DNA of 64,000 bases. Source: Mesotoga infera. GTDB lineage: Bacteria > Thermotogota > Thermotogae > Petrotogales > Kosmotogaceae. A program made the position numbers and the translations under genes. Positions 16,633 through 24,773 of the stretch are shown piece after piece. How positions within the stretch are numbered: the first letter of the stretch is position 1; each line of letters begins with the position of its first letter. The notes beneath the pieces are model-generated. The model searched no databases. It saw only the letters and a list, made by a program, of their open reading frames with translations, and was not told the origin of the DNA. The stretch lies in assembly GCF_900157305.1 (NCBI RefSeq), contig NZ_LS974202.1:1426001-1490000 (forward strand), given 5' to 3'.

Positions 16633-18075
16633 TTGTATCTTGGCGTGGACATGGGGACTTCTTCAATAAAGGCGACTTTGCTGGATGAAAGGGGAGCTAT
16701 TGTAGAAAGATCTAGGGTTGAGAGTACCGTTATAAGCCCAGAAGAGGGCTTCTTTGAAGTAGAGGCAGAAAAGAACTGGTGGTTAGGTTTCAGGAAGGTT
16801 CTAGGATCTATCTGTCGAGACATCGATGTGAAGAGAATCGAAGCTCTCTGCATTAGTTCAGTGTGCGGAACATTTGTCCCTGTAGATAATGAACTGAAGC
16901 CTTTATACAATGCTATCCTTTACGGTATAGATACAAGAGCGACAAATCAGATTGAAAGGCTAAACAGGTTTTTCGGAAATGAATACCTCAAGAATCATCT
17001 TGGAGGAGAATTCACAACTCACTCAGTAATTCCAAAAATCCTTTGGTTAAAAGAGAATAGACCTGAAACCTACGAAAAGACTTTTCGATTCGTTGAAAGC
17101 AACAACTTTGTCTCTGGACGTTTGACAGGGAAGACAACGTGGGATTTTCCGACTGCTGCGGGAACAAGATTGCTTGATTTTGAAAGCCGTGATTTACCCA
17201 AGGAAATCATTAGAAAGGCGGGTCTCGATGAAAACAAGTTTCCAAGACTTTCGTGGCCCCTCAGTATTATTGGCAGGGTAGACGCTTCATCATCAGAGGA
17301 AACTGGTTTGAGTAATGGAATCCCGGTCGTTACCGGTGCCTGCGACATCAATGGAGAGGCGATGGCATGCGGCGGTATAAATCCCGGTGATTTGGTCGTT
17401 GTTTTCGGATCTACTACGAGCATGCTACTTACTACCGGCGAACTTCATCTTCTTGATGGCTTTACTCCTGGAGCGTCGATTCTGGAAGGCACATATAGGC
17501 TTGGTGCAGCCACTTCCTCTGGAGGTCGTTTCGTTGGATGGATTAAGGAACTGCTCCATTCGGAAATCGGTGGAGATAGAGATGAAGGTCCGACGGGAAT
17601 CATAATTCTGCCATACATTGATGGCGCCAGGGCTCCATACGATAATCCTTCCGCCAGGGGTGTCATTTTTGGACTACAGAAGACCGACGACAGAAATAAG
17701 CTCTTCAAGGCTTCTCTGGAAAGTCTTGGGTATGAGATTGATCTTCTTCTCAGGAGACTGAAAACAGTGTCACATGTTCCAAATAAGATACATGTGCTTG
17801 GAGGAATGACTGCAAGCAGACTTCTTCTTCAGATTGTTGCAAACATCACCGGAAGAGAGCTATACGTCTATAGGGACATAGACGCATCATATGGAGACGC
17901 AATAATGGCGATGACAGCTTATCATGCTTATTCTGACATAACTGAATTAGATTCAATTAAAGAGCAGAGGAATAACTCCACTAAGATTGTACCAGATCAA
18001 GAACTGCACTCGAAATACAGAGTTCTGTCACAAAAATATGAAGCTCTCTACTCTTCGATAAAAGACATCTTCTAA
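16633..18075 (+). CDS. FGGY-family carbohydrate kinase
   Basis: Phosphorylates the imported sugar or polyol with ATP. The N-terminal phosphate-binding YLGVDMGTSSIKATLLDERG, the central AACDINGEAMACGGI-like domain interface (GACDINGEAM), GSTTSMLL, and the C-terminal VLGGMTASRLLLQIVANITG and DASYGDAIMAM are all present; about 480 residues is typical. A GTG at 16624 is in frame, but it overlaps the GAGGTG ribosome site; the TTG at 16633 is 8 nt after GAGG and begins right at the first strand, so I prefer it. Last gene of the operon. It resembles xylulokinase/LsrK-type enzymes; the substrate is unknown. Confidence 0.93.
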   Translation: MYLGVDMGTSSIKATLLDERGAIVERSRVESTVISPEEGFFEVEAEKNWWLGFRKVLGSICRDIDVKRIEALCISSVCGTFVPVDNELKPLYNAILYGIDTRATNQIERLNRFFGNEYLKNHLGGEFTTHSVIPKILWLKENRPETYEKTFRFVESNNFVSGRLTGKTTWDFPTAAGTRLLDFESRDLPKEIIRKAGLDENKFPRLSWPLSIIGRVDASSSEETGLSNGIPVVTGACDINGEAMACGGINPGDLVVVFGSTTSMLLTTGELHLLDGFTPGASILEGTYRLGAATSSGGRFVGWIKELLHSEIGGDRDEGPTGIIILPYIDGARAPYDNPSARGVIFGLQKTDDRNKLFKASLESLGYEIDLLLRRLKTVSHVPNKIHVLGGMTASRLLLQIVANITGRELYVYRDIDASYGDAIMAMTAYHAYSDITELDSIKEQRNNSTKIVPDQELHSKYRVLSQKYEALYSSIKDIF

Positions 18076-18108
18076 CAGTCGGTGATGAGCAATCTCAAAT
18101 ATTGATTC

Positions 18109-18128
18109 AAGATATCTCAAGACAATTG
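18109..18128 (-). repeat. Right 20-bp inverted repeat flanking the SorC operon
   Basis: Its complement, CAATTGTCTTGAGATATCTT, matches 11350-11369 with one mismatch. It lies 34 bp after the kinase stop. Confidence 0.6.
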
Positions 18129-18164
18129 TTTACAGCCTATAAATTATTATTGAGACAAACTCTT

Positions 18165-18840
18165 TTTCCACTAACCTCAGTGGGATGATAAGAGCGGTTG
18201 TTGGTTGTTCGTTGTTGGTTCCTGGTAAGAGCGAGATCCCGTATAGGAGCACTACGGGATGACCCTGAATAGGAGCATTTCAGGGCAGGCTCCATGGGGA
18301 CACTACGGGATGACAGTCTTACTCCCTTCCCGTCATGCCGGACCTGATCCGGCATCTCCGCTCTTTCCTCTGTCTTGAACCAAGAACGAGGAACCTGGAC
18401 TCGCAGCATCGGAACGAGGAACTGCACGAAGGACGGGTCCATGATCTGGGACGAACAACGAAGGACGGCTCTTCTGAGCGAGAACCATAGTGGGATGATA
18501 AGAGCGGTTGTTGGTTGTTCGTTGTTGGTTCCTGGTAAGAGCGAGATCCCGTATAGGAGCACTACGGGATGACAGTATTGGTGTACTGCGTGATGACAGC
18601 CCCTTCCCGTCATGCCGGACACTGATCCGGCATCTCCGCTCCTTCGAAAGAGCGGGAAGAGCGAGATCCCGTATAGGAACATTACGGGATGACAGGATGG
18701 GGGCGGTTAACGGGATGACAGTCTTACTCCCTTCCCGTCATGCCGGACCTGATCCGGCATCTCCGCTCTTTCCTCTGTCTTGAACCAAGAACGAGGAACC
18801 TGAACGCGCGGTGTCGGAACGAGGAACCGCTCTTTCTTGT
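18165..18840. repeat. Mosaic intergenic repeat block C, with orphan CRISPR repeat pieces
   Basis: Three GCCGGA-N5/6-TCCGGC hairpin units (18337-18353, 18614-18631, 18742-18758), each preceded by CCTTCCCGTCATGCC, alternate with GAGATCCCGTATAGGA / ACGGGATGACAG units. Two stretches, from 18179 and from 18475, repeat the sequence found at the end of the CRISPR array. The tail AACGAGGAACCTGAACGCGCG resembles text at 3595-3630. No gene; the long frame on the minus strand is repeat read-through. Confidence 0.8.
18475..18502 (+). repeat. Orphan CRISPR repeat fragment
   Basis: TGAGCGAGAACCATAGTGGG plus ATG (18475-18497) equals positions 3-25 of the array's repeat, then diverges to ATAAG exactly as the array's last repeat does. 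The sequence after it also equals that after the array. There is no second repeat or spacer here. Confidence 0.85.
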
Positions 18841-19264
18841 TGATTTGGGCTAATTTGTAGAATCTTGAATTATGTCCGCTTATTAAATTGTGCTAATATT
18901 CATCAATCAAATGACTTTTAAAAACGGTCTCTGCTATTACTATTATTACTACGTTTCGAAAAACTCTATATCTATAATCATCTTCAAATGAGCTTTATAA
19001 CTATCGTATTTTTAGCAAATGTTCATAAGCGTGCCAATATCTTAGTCATATATATGGTATAATCCGGTTGATGCAAAAGTCAAAAGATTTAACTCAATTA
19101 ATTAATAGACTACGCTATACATCTATTTATAATTCGTAAGTTCTTGCATGACCTTTTGGATTGTGCCTGGGAATTCGCCGAATTTCATCCGCAATCGTTT
19201 ATCGTGATGGCTAAATAGTAGCTATAAATAAAGGATTTTCCTGTGGAGTTTGAAAGGAGAGAGA
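18841..19264 (+). other. AT-rich upstream region of the OpuC operon
   Basis: No gene. It contains TGGTATAAT (19055-19063), an extended -10 element with a poor -35, and a second AT-rich TATAAA near 19222; either could drive the operon. No riboswitch pattern was recognised. Confidence 0.4.
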
Positions 19265-19927
19265 ATGGGCTTTTTTGAATACTTGTTCGAGAATTACGAC
19301 CTCGCAATTGTTGAACTGCTGAATCATCTGAAGATAATAGCTATTGCGCTTCCGATAGCGATAGGTGTCGGTGTTCCCATTGGCATATTTGTATCAAGAA
19401 ACAAGAGGTTAGCTGGAATAACTCTATATTTGGCCAGTGTGTTAATGACTGTTCCCAGCCTTGCGCTTTTTGGCATCATGGTTGTCTTGCTTGCGCCTCT
19501 AAAGGCCGGTATAGGAGTAATCCCAGCCGTGATCGCTCTTGTCATCTATTCACTGCTTCCGGTAATCAGAAATACCGTGGTGGCCGTTGGTTCGGTAGAC
19601 AGAAGAATGATCGAAGCGGCCAGAGGAATGGGAATGACAAACAGGCAGATACTTTTCAGGATAAGTCTGCCGCTCACCATACCTACTATTATGGCCGGAG
19701 TCAGAAATGCCGCGGTAATGGGAGTTAGCGTTGCAACGATCGCTTATCTTATAGGCGCCAGAGGACTCGGTTACTTCATTTTCGCCGGTCTTGGAAGGTC
19801 AAGATTCGGCATGATCATGCTCGGGGCAATCATGGTCTCCGCGCTGGGGATAGGGATGAATTATGGGCTTCTTTGGCTGGAAGAGGCCATTACGCCAAAG
19901 GGATTGAAAATTGAACGCGGAAAGTAG
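19265..19927 (+). CDS. opuCB: Osmoprotectant ABC transporter permease (OpuCB-like)
   Basis: Membrane subunit of a glycine betaine/carnitine/choline-type importer, about 220 residues and six helices. Family landmarks: HLKIIAIALPIAIGVGVPIGIF, TVPSLALFGIMVVLL, the EAA-type loop EAARGMGMTNRQILFRISLPLTIPTIMAG, and the end TPKGLKIERGK. The frame opens with TTG at 19250, but AAGGAGAGAGA precedes the ATG at 19265. First of four genes arranged permease, ATPase, permease, binding protein, the usual OpuC order. Confidence 0.92.
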   Translation: MGFFEYLFENYDLAIVELLNHLKIIAIALPIAIGVGVPIGIFVSRNKRLAGITLYLASVLMTVPSLALFGIMVVLLAPLKAGIGVIPAVIALVIYSLLPVIRNTVVAVGSVDRRMIEAARGMGMTNRQILFRISLPLTIPTIMAGVRNAAVMGVSVATIAYLIGARGLGYFIFAGLGRSRFGMIMLGAIMVSALGIGMNYGLLWLEEAITPKGLKIERGK

Positions 19928-19939
19928 GGAGGAAGTCGA

Positions 19940-21073
19940 GTGTCGATAGAATTCAGGAAAGTTTCCAAAGAATATGAGAGCGGATTTAGGGCTGTTGATA
20001 ACCTTGATATCACTTTTGAAGACAAGAAACTAACAATACTTATCGGTCCATCCGGGTGTGGCAAAACCACGACTTTGAAGATGATAAACAGATTGATCGA
20101 GCCCACAAGTGGCGAGATTTTGATTGATGGGGTCTCTCAGAAAGACATCGATCCAATTGTTTTGAGAAGGCAGATAGGCTATGTAATACAGGAAATCGGA
20201 CTCTTTCCGCATATGAGCGTATTCGACAATATCGCCGTCGTTCCAAGATTGTTGAGGTGGGACGAATCCAGGATAAAGGAACACATATATGAGCTGCTAG
20301 ATCTGGTCAATCTTGAACCGGAAGAGTTTGCAGAAAAGTATCCCGCCCAGCTGTCTGGTGGACAGAGGCAAAGGGTCGGAGTTGCGAGGGGATTGGCGTC
20401 CGATCCGAAGATTGTACTCATGGATGAGCCTTTCGGGGCGATTGACCCGATAAACAGAGAGAAGCTGCAGGATGGATTCCTGGAGATACAGTCAAAAATC
20501 GAAAAGACGATCGTGTTTGTCACTCACGATATACGGGAGGCAATAAAACTCGGAGACAAAATCGCGATACTCGATGAAGGCAAGCTTGTACAGTATGCCG
20601 ACACAATGGAAGTGATCAATGAGCCGGCAAATGAGTTTGTCGAAGATCTTTTGGGTGCCGATAGGGCTCTTAAAGGCCTTGAATTGCTCAGAGTAAAAGA
20701 CAACTACATCACAGATATCACTAAAATCGTCTACGGGCAAAACGGAATAACCGTTGGCGAAGCAGTGAAAACTCTTAAAGAAACTGAGAGAAAGTACTCT
20801 TTTATTGTCGATAGTAAGGGAAAACTAAAGGGTTATGTGTTGCTGAAATCCCTGCTAAAAAAACCAGAAGATACGAAACTGGGCGGCGAGTTGATCAGGA
20901 AGATCGAGACGATACAACCCCATTCCACGCTTATGGAAGCGATGTCGCTCATGATGAGCAGCGGACTCTCATCGTTACCCGTGATTGACGACAGGAACAC
21001 TCTGCTTGGCATCCTTCGGTTCAGGGATCTGACAAAAATCGTCAGTTCATACAGTTCCGTCGCGGAGGAGTGA
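19940..21073 (+). CDS. opuCA: Osmoprotectant ABC transporter ATPase with CBS domains (OpuCA-like)
   Basis: 377 residues. ATPase: Walker A GPSGCGKTTTLKMINRL (about 36-52), Q-loop QEIGLFPHMSV, signature LSGGQRQRVGVARGL, Walker B IVLMDEPFGAID and FVTHDIREAIKLGD. A pair of CBS modules follows (about 250-370: TVGEAVKTLKETERKYSFIV ... LPVIDDRNTLLGILRFRDL). In OpuA-type systems these sense ionic strength or c-di-AMP, which suggests osmotic or nucleotide gating here. GTG start after GGGAGGAAGTCGA. Its stop is 4 bp before the next ATG. Confidence 0.94.
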   Translation: MSIEFRKVSKEYESGFRAVDNLDITFEDKKLTILIGPSGCGKTTTLKMINRLIEPTSGEILIDGVSQKDIDPIVLRRQIGYVIQEIGLFPHMSVFDNIAVVPRLLRWDESRIKEHIYELLDLVNLEPEEFAEKYPAQLSGGQRQRVGVARGLASDPKIVLMDEPFGAIDPINREKLQDGFLEIQSKIEKTIVFVTHDIREAIKLGDKIAILDEGKLVQYADTMEVINEPANEFVEDLLGADRALKGLELLRVKDNYITDITKIVYGQNGITVGEAVKTLKETERKYSFIVDSKGKLKGYVLLKSLLKKPEDTKLGGELIRKIETIQPHSTLMEAMSLMMSSGLSSLPVIDDRNTLLGILRFRDLTKIVSSYSSVAEE

Positions 21074-21077
21074 TTCA

Positions 21078-21719
21078 ATGGGCGTATTCGAATATATGTC
21101 AAGAAACTCCGAATATATACTGGAAAAATTTCTGGAGCACATCTTATTATTTTTATCTTCCTGGAGTATAGCCGTTGTAGTCGGTATAGCAATCGGAGTC
21201 TTTGTTACAAGACCCGGAAAGAGGAAGATCGGCAGAATTGTGCTTGCAGTGACAGGGGCAACTCAGGCCGTTCCCAGTATCGCAGTAATTGCCCTGGTCT
21301 TCCTGTTCATGGGAATTGGCGCAACACCCGCTGTCTTTGCGCTCTTTCTATACAGTCTAGTTCCGATAGTCTTCAATACCGCTTCGGGCTTGATGAGTGT
21401 ATCACCGAAGATGAAAGAGGCCGCCAAAGGAATGGGCATGAAGGACAGGCAAATACTCTGGAAGGTTGAGTTTCCAGTAACTATTCCAACAATGCTATCG
21501 GGAATCAGGAGTTCTGCGACGATAAATATTGGTACGGCTGCTATTGCGGCTTCAATTGGAGCCGGTGGACTCGGGGAGATTATTTTCACAGGGCTTCGAA
21601 TGAGTAGGGGTCCGATGATAATCGCCGGAGCCATTCCCGTAACGATACTGGCAATAGCGGTTGACATAGTCCTCGGTCTTTCTGAAAAAGCGATAACTTC
21701 GAAAGGCCTCAGAGTATAG
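21078..21719 (+). CDS. opuCD: Osmoprotectant ABC transporter permease (OpuCD-like)
   Basis: Second permease of the OpuC-like system (213 residues). It is homologous to the first: TQAVPSIAVIALVFLFMG, the coupling loop EAAKGMGMKDRQILWKVEFPVTIPTMLSG and ASIGAGGLGEIIFTG. The ATG is preceded by GGAGGAGTGATTCA, which overlaps the end of the ATPase gene. The two permeases probably form a heterodimer. Confidence 0.92.
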   Translation: MGVFEYMSRNSEYILEKFLEHILLFLSSWSIAVVVGIAIGVFVTRPGKRKIGRIVLAVTGATQAVPSIAVIALVFLFMGIGATPAVFALFLYSLVPIVFNTASGLMSVSPKMKEAAKGMGMKDRQILWKVEFPVTIPTMLSGIRSSATINIGTAAIAASIGAGGLGEIIFTGLRMSRGPMIIAGAIPVTILAIAVDIVLGLSEKAITSKGLRV

Positions 21720-21737
21720 AACACGGAGGTGTAGAAA

Positions 21738-22622
21738 TTGAGAAAGGTACTGTTAATCACGACGATAATTTTAGTCATCGCAGCTATTTCATTTGGTCAG
21801 ACGAGACTGAATGTGGGCGCGAAGAACTTTACCGAGCAGTATATTGCCAGTAGCATGATATCACTGCTTTTAGAGGATGCCGGGTTCAGAGTCACAGAGA
21901 CCTTCGGCATGAGCTCGTTCGTTGCCAGAAACGCTTTGATAACCGGTCAGATCGATCTGTACGCAGACTATACGGGAACTGCCTGGCCGACATATCTTGG
22001 CCACGAAGTGATGATAAAGGATCCGATAGAGCTGTATGAAGCAGTCAAGGCGGAAGATCTCGAAAACGGCATAGTATGGCTCGATATGGCCGGCTTCAAC
22101 AATACGTACGCCCTTGCGGTAACAAGGGAATACGCCACCGAGCACGGGCTCAAAACACTTGAAGATCTTGCCGAACTCACTCACGAGAAGTCCGATCTCC
22201 TCTTTGGAGTAGTCTACGAATTTCTTGAAAGAGACGACGGTTTCTGGCCAATGAGCGAAATGTACGGGTTCAACGTGAAAAGAAATCAGGTAAAGACGAT
22301 GGAAATCGGCTTAACGTATGAAGCGCTTGCAAAGAAGCAGATCGATGTTGCCATGGTCTTTTCGACGGACGGAAAGCTCGAGAAGTATGGGCTTTTGGTG
22401 CTGGAAGATACAAAGAACTTCTTTCCATTCTATAATTTGGCTGTAACGGTAAGAAAAGACGTGCTCGACAGGAACCCGGAAATCGCGGATATACTGAGAC
22501 CACTTTCAGTCTATTTAACTGAACCGATAATGATAAGGCTTAATTACCTTGTCGATGCCGAAGGTCTTGAACCCGATGAAGTCGCCCGAAACTTTCTGAA
22601 GGGTCTCGGTTTGATTAAGTAA
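21738..22622 (+). CDS. opuCC: Osmoprotectant-binding protein (OpuCC-like)
   Basis: Extracytoplasmic receptor for glycine betaine-like compounds (294 residues). Signal peptide MRKVLLITTIILVIAAISFG is followed by LNVGAKNFTEQYIASSMISLLLE, the hallmark opening of the OpuAC/ProX-like fold. GQIDLYADYTGTAWPTYLG is the conserved stretch that carries cage residues in relatives. No lipobox cysteine, so it is free in the periplasm rather than a lipoprotein as in Firmicutes. TTG start, 7-8 nt after GGAGGT. Confidence 0.93.
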   Translation: MRKVLLITTIILVIAAISFGQTRLNVGAKNFTEQYIASSMISLLLEDAGFRVTETFGMSSFVARNALITGQIDLYADYTGTAWPTYLGHEVMIKDPIELYEAVKAEDLENGIVWLDMAGFNNTYALAVTREYATEHGLKTLEDLAELTHEKSDLLFGVVYEFLERDDGFWPMSEMYGFNVKRNQVKTMEIGLTYEALAKKQIDVAMVFSTDGKLEKYGLLVLEDTKNFFPFYNLAVTVRKDVLDRNPEIADILRPLSVYLTEPIMIRLNYLVDAEGLEPDEVARNFLKGLGLIK

Positions 22623-22629
22623 GAAAAAG

Positions 22630-22656
22630 GAGCCGCTCTTGGGGCGGCTCTTCTTA
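22630..22656. terminator. Terminator between the convergent OpuC operon and glnA
   Basis: Stem GAGCCGC / GCGGCTC (22630-22636 and 22644-22650) followed by TTCTTAT on the plus strand and preceded by AAGAAAAAG, which gives a T-rich run on the minus strand. It can serve both operons. Confidence 0.75.
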
Positions 22657-22672
22657 TATGTTCCTTATATTC

Positions 22673-24070
22673 CTAAAGGTCGTAGTAAAGCTTGAACTCG
22701 GCTGGCGAGGGAACACTGTTAACGTATTTGATCTCCTTTTCCTTCAGAGACGTCCATCTGCTGATCAGATCCTCCGGGAAAGTACCCTTAAGATAATCAT
22801 TGTCCTCGGCTAACCCGTTAATCGCCGCCTTCAAATCAGACGGGAAGAACCTTATGCCCTTCTTTTCCTCTTCGGAGAGATTGTAGATATTCGATTCGAT
22901 CGGACCGAAGCCCATTTCCGAGGGATTCATCTTCTCTTTCACGCCGTCTATGCCTGCGCAAAGCATGGCAGCTATTCCATAATAGGCGTTGCAGCTGGCA
23001 TCAAGAGTTCTGTATTCGATCCTTGCCTTGGCAGGGTCCTTGACGTATCCGGGTATCCTGACGGCGGCACTCCTGTTGCCCCTGGCGAAGACGGCACATA
23101 TCGGCGCTTCAAAACCGGGAACGAGTCGCCTGTACGAATTCGTGGAAGGGTTTCCGAAAGCCAGAAGAGAACCGGACAGAGAATGAAACAGTATCCCGGC
23201 CGTGTAGGAAAGGGCCATTGAACTCAGTCCACAGTATTCATCCCCGCTGAACAGATTCCTTCCAGAACCATCTCTAAGAAACTGATGCACGTGCATACCG
23301 TTGCCGGCCTCAGCAAAGAGTGGTTTGGGCATAAATGTCACGGTAAGTCCATGGCGATACGCGAGATTCTGCAAAACATACTTGGAGATCACGATAGAAT
23401 CTGCGCTGCTTACTGCTTTCTGGAAGAGAAACTCTATCTCGTGCTGCGCGCTGCTGACTTCGTGGTGGTGGTACTTTACGGGAATGCCCAGTTTCTTCAG
23501 AGTCAAGACAACCTCGTTGCGGAACTCCGCCATCGAGTCGGCCGGAGGGCACCGGTGGTAACCGGATTTTTGATCGACTCTCGTCTCCTTAGAAAGAGTC
23601 CCGCTATTCCAGTAACCTTCAGATACCTCGACTCTATATCCGGCGCCGCTGGCAGATACGTCGTAAGAAACGCCTTCAAAGATGTGAAATTCGAGCTCGG
23701 GTCCAAAGAGAGCCTCGGCTGCGCCTACCGTCCTGAGTTTGCCGACGGCGCTTTTGAGAACATTCCTGGGATACTGCATAAAGGGCTTCCCATCGCTTGT
23801 CTTGATCACATCACAGAGAAACGAGAGCGTGGTGGCTTCGTAAAATGGATCGACGAAAGCGGTATCGGGATCGGGGACCATTATCATATCGCTGTCTTCC
23901 ACTGTGGCATAACCGAAGTTCGAAGCGTCGAAACCGATTCCCTCTGCAAAGATGCTGTCGTCAAGGCGGTCTCCCGGAAGCATTACATGTCGAAGTCTTC
24001 CGTTTATATCCACAACCTTCAGATCGATGAAATCGATTTTCCCGTTGTATTTCATTAGCGATTCCTGCAT
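22673..24070 (-). CDS. glnA: Glutamine synthetase, type I
   Basis: ATP-dependent amidation of glutamate (465 residues). Visible signatures: DPDTAFVDPFYE, metal-ligand GPELEFHIFEG, the HHHEV region (KYHHHEVSSAQHEIEF), NGMHVHQFLRDGSGRNLF with the catalytic histidine, GFEAPICAVFARGNRSAAVRIP, and RIEYRTLDASCNAYYGIAAML. The C-terminal part lacks the tyrosine-containing adenylylation loop of the GSI-beta form, so covalent control is unlikely and feedback control of the GSI-alpha kind is expected. The frame opens at 24112, but GGAGGTGCATA precedes the ATG at 24070. Confidence 0.95.
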   Translation of the reverse strand: MQESLMKYNGKIDFIDLKVVDINGRLRHVMLPGDRLDDSIFAEGIGFDASNFGYATVEDSDMIMVPDPDTAFVDPFYEATTLSFLCDVIKTSDGKPFMQYPRNVLKSAVGKLRTVGAAEALFGPELEFHIFEGVSYDVSASGAGYRVEVSEGYWNSGTLSKETRVDQKSGYHRCPPADSMAEFRNEVVLTLKKLGIPVKYHHHEVSSAQHEIEFLFQKAVSSADSIVISKYVLQNLAYRHGLTVTFMPKPLFAEAGNGMHVHQFLRDGSGRNLFSGDEYCGLSSMALSYTAGILFHSLSGSLLAFGNPSTNSYRRLVPGFEAPICAVFARGNRSAAVRIPGYVKDPAKARIEYRTLDASCNAYYGIAAMLCAGIDGVKEKMNPSEMGFGPIESNIYNLSEEEKKGIRFFPSDLKAAINGLAEDNDYLKGTFPEDLISRWTSLKEKEIKYVNSVPSPAEFKLYYDL

Positions 24071-24103
24071 TATGCACCTCCAAGATTGCGATCCGTGTTT
24101 AGT

Positions 24104-24132
24104 ATTGTACATTCAAAAGAAACGGGCCTCAA
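24104..24132 (-). promoter_or_regulatory. glnA: Probable glnA promoter
   Basis: On the minus strand, TTGAGG (24132-24127) and TACAAT (24109-24104) with a 17-bp spacer, 34 bp upstream of the start codon. Confidence 0.5.
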
Positions 24133-24224
24133 TTCCGACTATACTCTTACAGAGTCGTTGAAGAGGTTCTATGCCGCTCTATATTGTTCATTCTATTCTG
24201 TAAAAAAGTATGCTCTGAAGATGA

Positions 24225-24720
24225 CGAGAATGACCTGAAGGGAGGAAAGACCGGGATGCCGGATCGGGTCCGGCATGACAGGAAGGAGGAAAGACCTCGA
24301 AAATGGGGACTGACGGGTTCCTGACGTCTGTCCCCGTTTTTCGCGAAGACCGGGACTTCTTGGAAAACCGTGATTCTGAGTCAAGCTCAGAATGACGGGA
24401 AGGGAGTAAGACTGTCATCCCGTGTCATCCCGTAATGCTCCTATACGGGACCCCGCTCTTTATATACGAGATCTCGTTCTTCTCGTCCGTCTCTAAAAAG
24501 AGGTAAGAGGAATGAGGCCAGAGGTAAGAAGATCAAAATCCCGCTCTTCCCGCCTCACACCTCTACCCTCTCACCTCTGGTTCTGCTCTTTCGAGGGAGC
24601 GGAGATGCCGGATCGGTGTCCGGCATGACGGGAAGGAGGAAGAGAGCCTGCCCTGAAATGCTCTCTAACATTGTAAGTCTGGAAAATTCTCGCTCTTTAA
24701 CAGGTCTTACAAGAAGGGCT
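24225..24720. repeat. Mosaic intergenic repeat block D
   Basis: Inverted relative to the other blocks for most of its length: GCCGGATCGGGTCCGGC hairpin (24258-24274), CGAAAATGGGGACTGACGGG (inverse of 3511-3534), ATTCTGAGTCAAGCTCAGAAT (about 24371-24391, the inverse of the hairpin in front of the group II intron), CTGTCATCCCGT / CCTATACGGGA units, and GCCGGATCGGTGTCCGGC (24607-24624). No gene. Confidence 0.8.
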
Positions 24721-24773
24721 TAGTAACTCACAGCGATGCTAGAATTAAAATGATTACTAAAGGAGGTGATAGA

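Noticed and set aside
18137-18682. 181-residue minus-strand ORF
   Set aside because: It crosses several mosaic repeat units with no family match and no ribosome site; the frame is open only because of the repeat composition.
18841-19264. Riboswitch or osmosensor RNA upstream of the OpuC operon
   Set aside because: Only AT-rich sequence and weak promoter elements were seen; no recognisable aptamer core.
23285-24058. 257-residue plus-strand ORF
   Set aside because: It is antisense to glutamine synthetase, whose frame is conserved and complete.
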